DNA of 64,000 bases from Streptomyces acidiscabies. Lineage in GTDB: Bacteria > Actinomycetota > Actinomycetes > Streptomycetales > Streptomycetaceae. Location: assembly GCF_020010905.1 (NCBI RefSeq), contig NZ_JAGJBY010000002.1:4154001-4218000 (forward strand). The letters run 5' to 3'. A program made the translations under genes and the position numbers. The notes below the pieces were generated by a model. That model was given only the letters and a program-made list of their open reading frames with translations. It was not told the DNA's origin and did not search any database. Shown in pieces: positions 1-8,473 of the stretch (positions are counted from its first letter, which is position 1; each line of letters opens with the position of its first letter).

Positions 1-121
1 GCGGGGTCGCCGCCGCTGCGGGGGTGGTGGCGAGGCCGGCCGCGCCGACCGCCAGGATCGCGGCGACCGCCAGGGCCGCGCTGGGTCTGTGGATTCGCGC
101 ACGTGTACGAGGTGGGTGCAT
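1..121 (-). CDS. secreted protein, N-terminal part only
   Basis: Only the first 40 codons lie in the window; the gene runs off the left edge. The ATG at 121 opens a clear Sec signal peptide: an Arg-rich start (MHPPRTRARIHR), an Ala/Leu/Val core (residues 15-31) and an Ala-rich end (TTPAAAATP) suited to signal peptidase I. Nothing of the mature protein is visible, so no function can be given. It is transcribed away from the RHS gene and shares about 200 bp of upstream DNA with it. Confidence 0.6.
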   Translation of the reverse strand, partial: MHPPRTRARIHRPSAALAVAAILAVGAAGLATTPAAAATP

Positions 122-329
122 CGGATTCCCGTCTGCGGAAGGTCTTTCGGAGACTGGCGTGAGTGGTCGTTCGGAACTCCGCAAAGATCAGCCGGGCAGG
201 TGAGAGACGTATGTGGTCATGTCAAGAATCAGGGAAGAGGTTCCTGTTGACCGATGCGCGGCAAATCGACGGACACGTACGGTCCGTTGCGTCGTGAAGA
301 TCGACAGTGCCGTGTGAAGGAGCAAGTCC
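122..329. promoter_or_regulatory. divergent intergenic region between secreted protein and RHS toxin
   Basis: These 208 bp must hold the promoters of both flanking genes. A TTGACC hexamer at about 246-251 could be a -35 box for the RHS gene, but no convincing -10 follows. The RHS ribosome binding site GAAGGAG lies about 7 bases before the TTG at 330. No operator palindrome was seen. Confidence 0.3.
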
Positions 330-3300
330 TTGCCCAGGACGACAGGTTCGCAGGGCGGCCCGAGACCCGACGGCCGCCTGAGACGAGGGCTGACCGCCCT
401 GACCGCGGTGATCTCCGTGATCGTCGGCGTCACCGGCGCCGCGCAGCCGTCCCACAGCCGTACGCAGCCGGGCTACGCCCAGGTGAAGCCGGTTCCGGTG
501 ACGGCCGTGCGGTCGCACTACGGTCCCGTACGGCATCTCGCGAACTCGCCGTCGCCGAAGGTGACTTGGCCCAGCGGGGCGGCGGGGTTCAGTGCGGCGG
601 GCTCGACGGCGGGGCGTACGGCGGCGGCGTCCGGAACCCGGCTCAGGGCGGGCAGCCTGCCGATCTGGCTCACGCCCTCGTCCGGCAAGGCCGCGTCCGG
701 CAAGGCCGCTTCCTCAGGCAACTCCTCTGTTTCCGGCGCACCTTCTTCCTTCACGCACACCACCGCACGCGTCCTCCCGCAGCGCGCCGCCCAGTCCGCC
801 GGAGTCGACGGTGTCCTCCTCCAGCTGACCGGCCTCCCCAAGGCCAAGTCTCAACTCGCCCTGGACTACCGCGACTTCACCGCCGCGTTCGGCGCCGACT
901 GGGGCTCGCGCCTCCGCCTCGTCCAGCTCCCCGCCTGCGCCCTGACGACGCCGAGCCGCGCGGCCTGCCGTACCCAGACCCCGGTGGCCTCCACCAACGA
1001 CACCAAGGCGCAGACGATTTCGGCGCCGCTCGCCCTCGCACAGAGCACCTCCACGCAGAGCGCCCCCGCACACAGCGCCCTCGCGCAGACCACCTCCGCG
1101 CAGAGCACCTCTGCGCAAAGCACCTCCGCCCAGAGCGACGTAGTCATGGCCGCCACCGCCGCCCCCACCGGAGGCGGCGGCGACTTCACCGCCACCTCCC
1201 TCAAGTCCTCCAGCACCTGGCAGGCCGGCGGCAGTACCGACGCGTTCACCTGGTCGTACCCGATCACCGGCCCCGCCGTACCCGGAGGCCTCGCCCCCAA
1301 CCTCGCGCTGGGCTACGACTCGCAGAGCGTGGACGGCCTCACCTCGTCCACGAACAACCAGGCGTCGGTCGTCGGCGACGGCTTCTCCCTGCCGAGCAAC
1401 TACATCGAGCGCTCGTACGCCTCCTGCCACGACAACCCGGCGGGAACCACCAGGACTTGGGACAACTGCTGGTCCTCCGACAACCAGCTCACCCTTTCCC
1501 TCAACGGCACGGCCACGACCCTCGTCAAGGACGACACCACCGGCGCCTACCGCGCCCAGGGCGACTCCGACGAGCGCGTCGAGCGGCTGACCGGCGCCTC
1601 CAACGGCGCCCAGAGCGGCGAGTACTTCCGGGTCACCACCGCGAACGGCACCCAGTACACCTTCGGCCTGAACCAGCTCCCCGGCTGGGCCTCGGGCGAC
1701 GCGGCCACGAACTCGGTGCTGACGCAGCCCGTCTACGCCACCGCCTCCGGCCAGCCCTGCTACAACGCGACCTGGGCCAGCTCCTGGTGCCAGCAGGGCT
1801 ACCGCTGGATGCTGGACTACGTCAAGGACACCCACGGCGACGTGATGTCCTACTTCTACACACCGACGACCGCGCACTACGCGCGCAACCTCGGCAAGAC
1901 CGCCGACACCCCGTACATCCGCGACGCGGCCCTCGCGAGGATCCAGTACGGCCAGCGCGACGGCTCGGTGTACTCCACCAGCCCCGCCGCGCAGGTCACT
2001 TTCACCTACAACGGCCGCTGCGACACCTCCGCGACGGGCTGCGCGACCTCCACGCTGACCAGCTCGACCGCGTCGAAGTGGCCCGACGTGCCGTTCGACC
2101 TCGACTGCGCGAGCGGCGCGGCCTGCTCCTCCAACTCGCCCACGTTCTGGAGCGAGAACGAGCTGACGGGCGTCCAGACGCAGGCGCTGGTCGGCACCAC
2201 CGAGACGAACGTCGACGCGTGGGCGTTCACGTACTCCTTCCCCGCCACCGGGGACGCGACCACGCCCTCCCTGTGGCTCAACTCGGTGACCCGCACCGGC
2301 CAGGACACCTCCGGCGGCGGTTCCACGGCGTCGCTCGCCATGCCCCAAGTCACCTTCTCCGGCACCCCGTTGTCGAACCGGGTGGACCTGACCGACGGCT
2401 ACCCGCCCATCACCCGCTACCGCCTCAACACCATCACCACCGAGTCCGGCGGCATCATCAGCGTCGGCTACTCGGCCCCGGCCTGCGGCGGCGGCACCCC
2501 GAGCGACGCGAGCCACAACACCAGCCTGTGCTACCCGGGTTACTGGACGCCCACCGGCCAGACCGCGCCGATGCTGGACTGGTTCAACAAGTACGTCGTC
2601 ACCACGGTCACCCAGCAGGACCCGACCGGCGGCGGCGTCAACGACACGATCGTCACCCGCTACACGCCCGTAGGCACCCCCGCCTGGCATCACGACGACA
2701 ACCCGCTCACCCCCGCCGCCCAGCGCACCTGGGACCAGTGGCGCGGCTACGGCGGTATGAAGGCCATCACCGGCACCGCGCCCGACCCGGTGACCGAGAC
2801 CGACTACACGTACTTCCGCGGCATGGACGGCGACACGCTCTCCAGCGGCACCCGCGCGGCGTCCGTCACCGACTCCCGCGGTGACCCGGCGGTCACGGAC
2901 TCACCCCAGTACGCGGGCCTGACGTACGAGGCGATCCTCTACAACGGCCTGAACAGCGGAAAGGTCGTCAACGACACGATCACCGCGCCCTGGAGCAGCG
3001 CCGTCACCGCCACCCACGCCCTGTCCGGCGGGCTGCCCGCGCAGAAGGCGTACCTCACCGGCCAGGACTCGGTGCAGGTCTACACACCCCTCGCCTCCGG
3101 CTCCACCCGCGAGACCGAGACCGACTACACCCACGACGCCCACGGCCGCGTCACCAAGGCCGACGACAAGGGCGACGTCTCCACCACGAGCGACGACCTG
3201 TGCACCACGGCGACCTACGCGGACAACACGTCCGCCTGGATCTACGACCTCGTCGACGAGACCAAGACGGTCTCCGTGAAGTGCGCGACCACCCCGACCC

Positions 3301-6300
3301 TCCCGGGCGACGCGGTCAGCGACAAGCGGGTCTTCTACGACGGCTCCAGCACGCTGGGCGCCGCCCCCACCGCCGGTGACCCGACGTCGACCCAGCAGGT
3401 CACGTCGTACACCGGCGCCACCCCGGTCTACTCGACCATGTCGGCCCTCACCACGGACGTCTACGGCCGCCCCCTCACCAGCACCGACGCCGACCAGCGC
3501 ACCACCACGACCGCCTACACCCCGACCACCGGCGCCGCCCCCACGGCCATCGTCTCCACCGACCCGCTGGGCCAGACCCTCAGCCAGACGTACGACGCCT
3601 CGCGCGGCCTGATGCTGACGCAGACCACGGCCGCCGGGTACGTCACCAAGGCGCAGTACGACGCGCTGGGCCGCCGCACCGCCGTGTTCCGGCCCGGCAT
3701 CACCGCCGCGACGACGAAGTACACGTACGTGCTCGCCGCCGGGAAGCCGAGCACCGTCACCACGCAGACCCTCAACGACGACGGCACGTACCGCAGCAGC
3801 GAACTCCTGATGGACGCGCTCCTGCGCCCCCGCGAGACGCAGATCGCGACCGTCGACGGCGGCCGGGACGTCACCGACACCGTCTACGACACGAACGGCT
3901 GGGTCGCCAAGACCACCGCCCCCTACTACGCGAGCGGCGCCCCCTCGGCGACCCTCGTGCAGGCCCAGGACGGCGACATCCCCTCGGAGACCGGCTTCAC
4001 CTACGACGGCGCCGGCCGCAAGACCGTCGCCACCGCGTACGCCCTCGGCACCGCCACCTGGAACACCACCACCGTCTTCGGCGGGAACTTCACGACGACG
4101 ATCCCGCCGAAGGGCGGCGTCGCCGAGTCCACGCTCACCGACGCCCGGGGCCGCAAGACCGACCTGTACCAGTACCACGCGGGCGCCGCCGCCGACCCCG
4201 TCCACGACAGCGCCTCCGACTACTCCGACACCCACTACACCTACTTCCCGGACGGCCACCAGTCCGGCCAGACCGACCCGGCCGGCAACTCCTGGTCCTG
4301 GACCTACAACCTGCTCGGCGACCAGGTCACGGCCACCGACCCCGACGCGGGCGGCTCCTCGGCGAGCTACGACAACGCCGGCCAGCTCCTGACGACCACC
4401 GACGCGCGCGGCGACCAGGCGACGTACACGTACGACAAGGACGGCCGCCGCACCGGCGTCTACGACACGACCGGCAACGCCACCGCGTCCGCCGCGAACC
4501 AGACCGCGTCCTGGACGTACGACACGCTGAAGAAGGGGTACCCCACCTCTTCCACGTCGTACCAGCTCGGTACGGGGAGCCCCTCGGTCACCAACGCCGT
4601 GCTCGGCTACACCAGCCTGGGCAAGGTCGCCGCCTCGAAGACCACGCTGGCCAACCTGCCGAGCAACCTCGCGGCGCTCGCACCCAGCGCCGGGTACACC
4701 GAGTCGTACACGTACAAGACCACCGGCACGCCGGCCACCAGCCAGTCCCCGGCGGGCGGCGGGCTCCCTGCGGAGACCGTGAGCTACGGGTACGACCAGT
4801 TCGGGCAGCCGACCAGCCTGGCCGGCACAGGGACGACCGCCTGGACGTACGTCTCCGCCATCGGCTACGACGAGTACGGCGAGCCCCTCCAGTACTCCAT
4901 GGGCCCGACGACCAGCTGGGTCGACCTCACCCTCAAGTACGACGCGCAGACCGGGCAGCCCACCGACGCCAAGACCACCGACTCCAGCAGCTCCACGGTC
5001 GTCGACGACACCGCGTACACCTGGGGCAACGCGGACGTCTCCAAGGGCGCCGGGCTCCTCACCTCCACCACCGGCAGCCAGTCCGGCACCCAGTGCTACG
5101 GCTACGACTGGGCCGCCCGCCTCACCGCGGCCTGGACCGCCACCGACAACTGCGCGGCGAGCGCCGGCAGTTCGACCGTCGGGGGCCCCGACCCCTACTG
5201 GCAGAGCTGGACCTACACCGCCGACGGCCAGCGCGACACCCAGACCGACCACGGCACCACCGACACCACCACGACCTACCACTACCCGGCGCCCGGTTCC
5301 GCGACCGACCAGCCGCACACCCTCGGCAGCACCACCGCCACCGGCCCCGACGCCACCGCGAACACGGCGACCTACCACTACGACGCCTCCGGCAACACCA
5401 CCACCGTCCAGGGCGGTGCCCTCGGCGACCAGACCCTCGTCTGGAACCACCAGAACCGCCTGGACACGGACACGACGTCCGGCGGCACGACGAGTTACCT
5501 CTACGGCCTCGACGGCGGCCTCGTCCTGCGCACCGATCCGACGCAGGCGACGCTCTACCTCGGCGACGAGGAGTTGGTGGAGAACCTCTCCACCAAGGCC
5601 GTCACCGGCACTCGCTACTACTCCATCGCCGGTACGACCGTCGCCGCGCGCTCCAGCAGCGGGAACATCCAGTACCTGATTCCGAACCGCCAGGGCACGG
5701 ACTACCTGTCGGTCGACTACCAGACTCAGGCGGTGACCCGCCGCGAGTACCTCCCCTTCGGCGGCACGCGCGGTACGGCTCCCACGACCTGGACCGGCGG
5801 CAAGGGCTACGTCGGCGGCACCACCGACGCCGCCACCAGCCTCGTCAACCTGGGGCTGCGCGAGTACGACTCCCAGACCGGGCGTTTCATCAGCCGTGAC
5901 CCGCAGTTGGAGACCACGGATCCCTCGCAGCTCACGGGCTACGACTACGCCGCGAACAACCCGGTCACCGGCAGCGACCCCACCGGGCAGAGCTGGTTCA
6001 GTTCGATCTCCAACGCGGTCTCCAGTTTCGCGGACACCGCGCAGCAGGTCATCGACCGGACGAACGGTCCCATGGCCGCGCTGGGTGTCGGGGAACTGCT
6101 GATCGGCGCCGCGTCGGACGGGCTGGGCGGGGCGCTCATGGCGACCGGCATCGGGGCGCTCGGTCCCGGGGAGGCGCTGATCGCGGCGGGGTCCATGCTG
6201 GCCGTGTCCGGGAGCGCGACGGTGGCGTCGGCGGTCGCCGCGCCGAACATCGCGTACGCCGTGCAGAACGGGGACGGCGGGGGAGGGGGTGAGGACGGGG

Positions 6301-6908
6301 GCGGGTCCGACGGCTCGTCCTCGGAGGATTCGAGCCGGGACGCGGACGCGCAGAAGCTGGCCGACGAGCACGGCGAGAAGGAAGGGCGCGACGCGCCGCT
6401 GTCCCTGGACAACGCCTACCGCTCCCTGGACGGTGCCCCCGAGGGCACCCGGGCCCGGCGGATGCCCGACGAACACCAGCTGAGTGCCCCTGAGGGCGAG
6501 CAAGTGGAGAACCCGGACATCGAATATCTCGACCAGCAGGGCAACATCGTCGGCTACGGCGAGATCAAGACGATCATGAAGAACAACTTCACAACCTTCA
6601 ACCGCGCGCTCAAAGAGGCTGTCAAGCAGTTGCGCTGGCGCCAGGACAATTTCGGCTCGGACGTCAATCAGGTGTTCATCCAGGTTCCGGACATGGTCGA
6701 TGCCTCGGAAGTCAGAGGGTGGGTCCGCAGTTACCGGAATCTGCGCATCAAGAACAACGGCAGCCTCGACAGCGTCCGAGGGTTCCGGCTCCGGGTCTAC
6801 AGCGAGAGCGGCGAGAGCCGGGGCACCTTCGACGACCTCGGCGACTACGCCGACCTGGGGCATGTCGAGGGGCACACCTACTATTCGCCGAACGGGTACT
6901 CCTACTGA
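330..6908 (+). CDS. secreted RHS/YD-repeat polymorphic toxin with C-terminal PD-(D/E)xK nuclease-like domain
   Basis: 2192 residues. The TTG at 330 is preceded by GAAGGAG and leads into a signal peptide (hydrophobic stretch about residues 20-40). An Ala/Gln/Ser/Thr-rich segment with repeated TSAQS lies near residues 230-266. An SpvB-like start (GPAVPGGLAPNLALGYDS) and many YD repeats follow. The RHS core ends near residue 1883 (LGLREYDSQTGRFISRDP, then YAANNPVTGSDPTG). After the core come a Gly/Ala hydrophobic stretch (about 1905-1970), an acidic Gly/Ser linker and a variable tip. The tip has NPD (D2063) and GEIKT (E2078-x-K2080), which fits a PD-(D/E)xK nuclease core. By analogy the RHS shell encapsulates the tip and delivers it to rival cells. 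Toxicity is inferred. The two following paralogues are the candidate immunity genes. Confidence 0.85.
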   Translation: MPRTTGSQGGPRPDGRLRRGLTALTAVISVIVGVTGAAQPSHSRTQPGYAQVKPVPVTAVRSHYGPVRHLANSPSPKVTWPSGAAGFSAAGSTAGRTAAASGTRLRAGSLPIWLTPSSGKAASGKAASSGNSSVSGAPSSFTHTTARVLPQRAAQSAGVDGVLLQLTGLPKAKSQLALDYRDFTAAFGADWGSRLRLVQLPACALTTPSRAACRTQTPVASTNDTKAQTISAPLALAQSTSTQSAPAHSALAQTTSAQSTSAQSTSAQSDVVMAATAAPTGGGGDFTATSLKSSSTWQAGGSTDAFTWSYPITGPAVPGGLAPNLALGYDSQSVDGLTSSTNNQASVVGDGFSLPSNYIERSYASCHDNPAGTTRTWDNCWSSDNQLTLSLNGTATTLVKDDTTGAYRAQGDSDERVERLTGASNGAQSGEYFRVTTANGTQYTFGLNQLPGWASGDAATNSVLTQPVYATASGQPCYNATWASSWCQQGYRWMLDYVKDTHGDVMSYFYTPTTAHYARNLGKTADTPYIRDAALARIQYGQRDGSVYSTSPAAQVTFTYNGRCDTSATGCATSTLTSSTASKWPDVPFDLDCASGAACSSNSPTFWSENELTGVQTQALVGTTETNVDAWAFTYSFPATGDATTPSLWLNSVTRTGQDTSGGGSTASLAMPQVTFSGTPLSNRVDLTDGYPPITRYRLNTITTESGGIISVGYSAPACGGGTPSDASHNTSLCYPGYWTPTGQTAPMLDWFNKYVVTTVTQQDPTGGGVNDTIVTRYTPVGTPAWHHDDNPLTPAAQRTWDQWRGYGGMKAITGTAPDPVTETDYTYFRGMDGDTLSSGTRAASVTDSRGDPAVTDSPQYAGLTYEAILYNGLNSGKVVNDTITAPWSSAVTATHALSGGLPAQKAYLTGQDSVQVYTPLASGSTRETETDYTHDAHGRVTKADDKGDVSTTSDDLCTTATYADNTSAWIYDLVDETKTVSVKCATTPTLPGDAVSDKRVFYDGSSTLGAAPTAGDPTSTQQVTSYTGATPVYSTMSALTTDVYGRPLTSTDADQRTTTTAYTPTTGAAPTAIVSTDPLGQTLSQTYDASRGLMLTQTTAAGYVTKAQYDALGRRTAVFRPGITAATTKYTYVLAAGKPSTVTTQTLNDDGTYRSSELLMDALLRPRETQIATVDGGRDVTDTVYDTNGWVAKTTAPYYASGAPSATLVQAQDGDIPSETGFTYDGAGRKTVATAYALGTATWNTTTVFGGNFTTTIPPKGGVAESTLTDARGRKTDLYQYHAGAAADPVHDSASDYSDTHYTYFPDGHQSGQTDPAGNSWSWTYNLLGDQVTATDPDAGGSSASYDNAGQLLTTTDARGDQATYTYDKDGRRTGVYDTTGNATASAANQTASWTYDTLKKGYPTSSTSYQLGTGSPSVTNAVLGYTSLGKVAASKTTLANLPSNLAALAPSAGYTESYTYKTTGTPATSQSPAGGGLPAETVSYGYDQFGQPTSLAGTGTTAWTYVSAIGYDEYGEPLQYSMGPTTSWVDLTLKYDAQTGQPTDAKTTDSSSSTVVDDTAYTWGNADVSKGAGLLTSTTGSQSGTQCYGYDWAARLTAAWTATDNCAASAGSSTVGGPDPYWQSWTYTADGQRDTQTDHGTTDTTTTYHYPAPGSATDQPHTLGSTTATGPDATANTATYHYDASGNTTTVQGGALGDQTLVWNHQNRLDTDTTSGGTTSYLYGLDGGLVLRTDPTQATLYLGDEELVENLSTKAVTGTRYYSIAGTTVAARSSSGNIQYLIPNRQGTDYLSVDYQTQAVTRREYLPFGGTRGTAPTTWTGGKGYVGGTTDAATSLVNLGLREYDSQTGRFISRDPQLETTDPSQLTGYDYAANNPVTGSDPTGQSWFSSISNAVSSFADTAQQVIDRTNGPMAALGVGELLIGAASDGLGGALMATGIGALGPGEALIAAGSMLAVSGSATVASAVAAPNIAYAVQNGDGGGGGEDGGGSDGSSSEDSSRDADAQKLADEHGEKEGRDAPLSLDNAYRSLDGAPEGTRARRMPDEHQLSAPEGEQVENPDIEYLDQQGNIVGYGEIKTIMKNNFTTFNRALKEAVKQLRWRQDNFGSDVNQVFIQVPDMVDASEVRGWVRSYRNLRIKNNGSLDSVRGFRLRVYSESGESRGTFDDLGDYADLGHVEGHTYYSPNGYSY

Positions 6909-6949
6909 CCGCCCGATGCCGCCCCGCCCCCGACCGAAAGGCACGTTCC

Positions 6950-7618
6950 TTGCCGCTCTACCGAGTGCGCGAATCTCTTCCCGACGCGACGAGCGCGCTG
7001 GCACGGGCGCGAGGGATCATGCGCGATCTGGCCTCCTGGAAGAGCATCCCCTGGCCCCAACTGGAGCCGGTGGCCACGGCCGAGCAGTACGCGCATGCGC
7101 TCCGATCCTTCGGGACCGGCCGCATCATCGGGGACCGGGAACCCGAAGCCGGGCCGCTTCTCGACGAACTGCGACGCCGTGACGCCATCACGTTCGACGA
7201 GGAACAGCCGTACTCCTGGCTGTTCCTGGCGGACCTGCGGCTCGGCCCCGACCTCGCCGACCTCTGGCCCCTGCCCGAGAGCATGACCCTCAGCCTGAAC
7301 CGGACCCCGCCCTTCGGTGGTCCCGGCAGCGAGCCGGAGGACGACTGCACCGAGGAGGAGCTCGACCGGATGGTCGCCGTGCTCGGGCCGCTCATGCTGA
7401 CCGCTTCCTGGAACTGCGGCTGGCGCGGACTGTCCGAGTTCAAGGGGTGCGGGGTGAAACTCTGCCTGAACAGTGTCTGGTCGGATGGGGCTGCCGAGCC
7501 GTCACCGGGAGAGTTCGGCGTCTGGATCTCCCTCGGTGGCCCGCTCGCCCGCAGGCCCGAAGGCGAAGCCTGGCTCCGGGACTCGGGACTCACGCTGGGC
7601 GAACCCCAGCACGGGTGA
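6950..7618 (+). CDS. candidate immunity protein 1 (paralogue of the next gene)
   Basis: 222 residues, cytoplasmic, no signal peptide or membrane segment. The start is TTG at 6950 with GAAAGG about 8 bases upstream; no ATG or GTG fits the paralogue alignment. It is clearly homologous over its full length to the next gene. Shared blocks include ALARAR.IMRDLA, TAEQYA.ALR.F.T.R, DLWPLPE, DCTEEELDRMV.VLGPL, LCLNSV and SPGEFGVW, then RDSGL.LGEP at the end. I do not recognise the family. Its place 41 bp behind an RHS toxin is the standard position for an immunity gene, and that is the basis of the call. Confidence 0.6.
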   Translation: MPLYRVRESLPDATSALARARGIMRDLASWKSIPWPQLEPVATAEQYAHALRSFGTGRIIGDREPEAGPLLDELRRRDAITFDEEQPYSWLFLADLRLGPDLADLWPLPESMTLSLNRTPPFGGPGSEPEDDCTEEELDRMVAVLGPLMLTASWNCGWRGLSEFKGCGVKLCLNSVWSDGAAEPSPGEFGVWISLGGPLARRPEGEAWLRDSGLTLGEPQHG

Positions 7619-7678
7619 TCCGGCGAGGGGCCGGCCCTTCGTACTGGCCTTCGTACCGTCCTTCGAAAGGAACTCCAC

Positions 7679-8353
7679 TTGGCCTCCACACTCTGGCCCG
7701 TACTCGCCCCCTTTCCCGATGCCGGGAGCGCGTTGGCGCGGGCGCGGGCGATCATGCGCGACCTCGCCGACGGGTTCGGCCTCTGGTGGCCCGAACTGGA
7801 ACCGATCAGTACGGCGGAGCAGTACGCGTACGCTCTCCGTACCTTCGACACCGCCCGCATGGTCGCGGACCGCGATCCCGTGGCCGTCTTTCCCTTCCTG
7901 GACGAACTGGTGCGGCGCGATGCCGTCACGTTCGCGGCGGATCAGCCGAGGTCATGGCTCGTGGCGGACCTGCGTCTCACTCCGGAGCTCGGTGACCTCT
8001 GGCCGCTGCCCGAAGGCGTGACGGTCTTCCTCGGCACGACCTTGCCCTTCGGTACGCCGGAGACCGAGTCCCATCATGACTGCACGGAAGAGGAACTGGA
8101 CCGGATGGTCGAGGTGCTCGGGCCGTTGAGTCTGGTCGCGGACTGGGGCTGCGACTGGCGGGGTCTGTCCGACACGAAGAACTGCGGGCTGCGGCTCTGT
8201 CTGAACAGCGTCCAGATGGATCAGCACAGCCTGCCGTCCCCCGGCGAGTTCGGTGTCTGGGTCGAACTCGGCAACCGGGTCGCCTGGAAGCCGGAAGGCG
8301 AAGCCTGGCGCCGGGACTCGGGACTTGTGCTGGGGGAGCCGCGAGCGGGGTGA
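7679..8353 (+). CDS. candidate immunity protein 2 (paralogue of the preceding gene)
   Basis: 224 residues, TTG start at 7679 with GAAAGGA upstream. It is homologous end to end with the gene at 6950 and has the same acidic DCTEEELDRMV block and SPGEFGVW motif, so the pair arose by tandem duplication. The two have diverged most in the N-terminal 60 residues and around residues 120-135. It may protect against a related toxin tip, or be a spare copy after toxin-tip exchange. The function is inferred from context only. Confidence 0.55.
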   Translation: MASTLWPVLAPFPDAGSALARARAIMRDLADGFGLWWPELEPISTAEQYAYALRTFDTARMVADRDPVAVFPFLDELVRRDAVTFAADQPRSWLVADLRLTPELGDLWPLPEGVTVFLGTTLPFGTPETESHHDCTEEELDRMVEVLGPLSLVADWGCDWRGLSDTKNCGLRLCLNSVQMDQHSLPSPGEFGVWVELGNRVAWKPEGEAWRRDSGLVLGEPRAG

Positions 8354-8473
8354 TCCGTCCTGAGGGTGGTGCGGGGGAGCGCGAGGATGTGGGGTCCGCG
8401 CCGTACCGAGTGGGGCGATAAATCGTCATACTGGAACTCGCCGGAAAGGCAACGACGGGGGCGGCGGAGCGAG

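Noticed and set aside
254-7004. Very long open frames overlapping the RHS gene on both strands (up to 1367 codons antisense)
   Set aside because: They are Arg/Pro/Gly- or Val/Gly-rich, as expected from other frames of high-GC DNA; the RHS frame alone has domain structure and a proper RBS.
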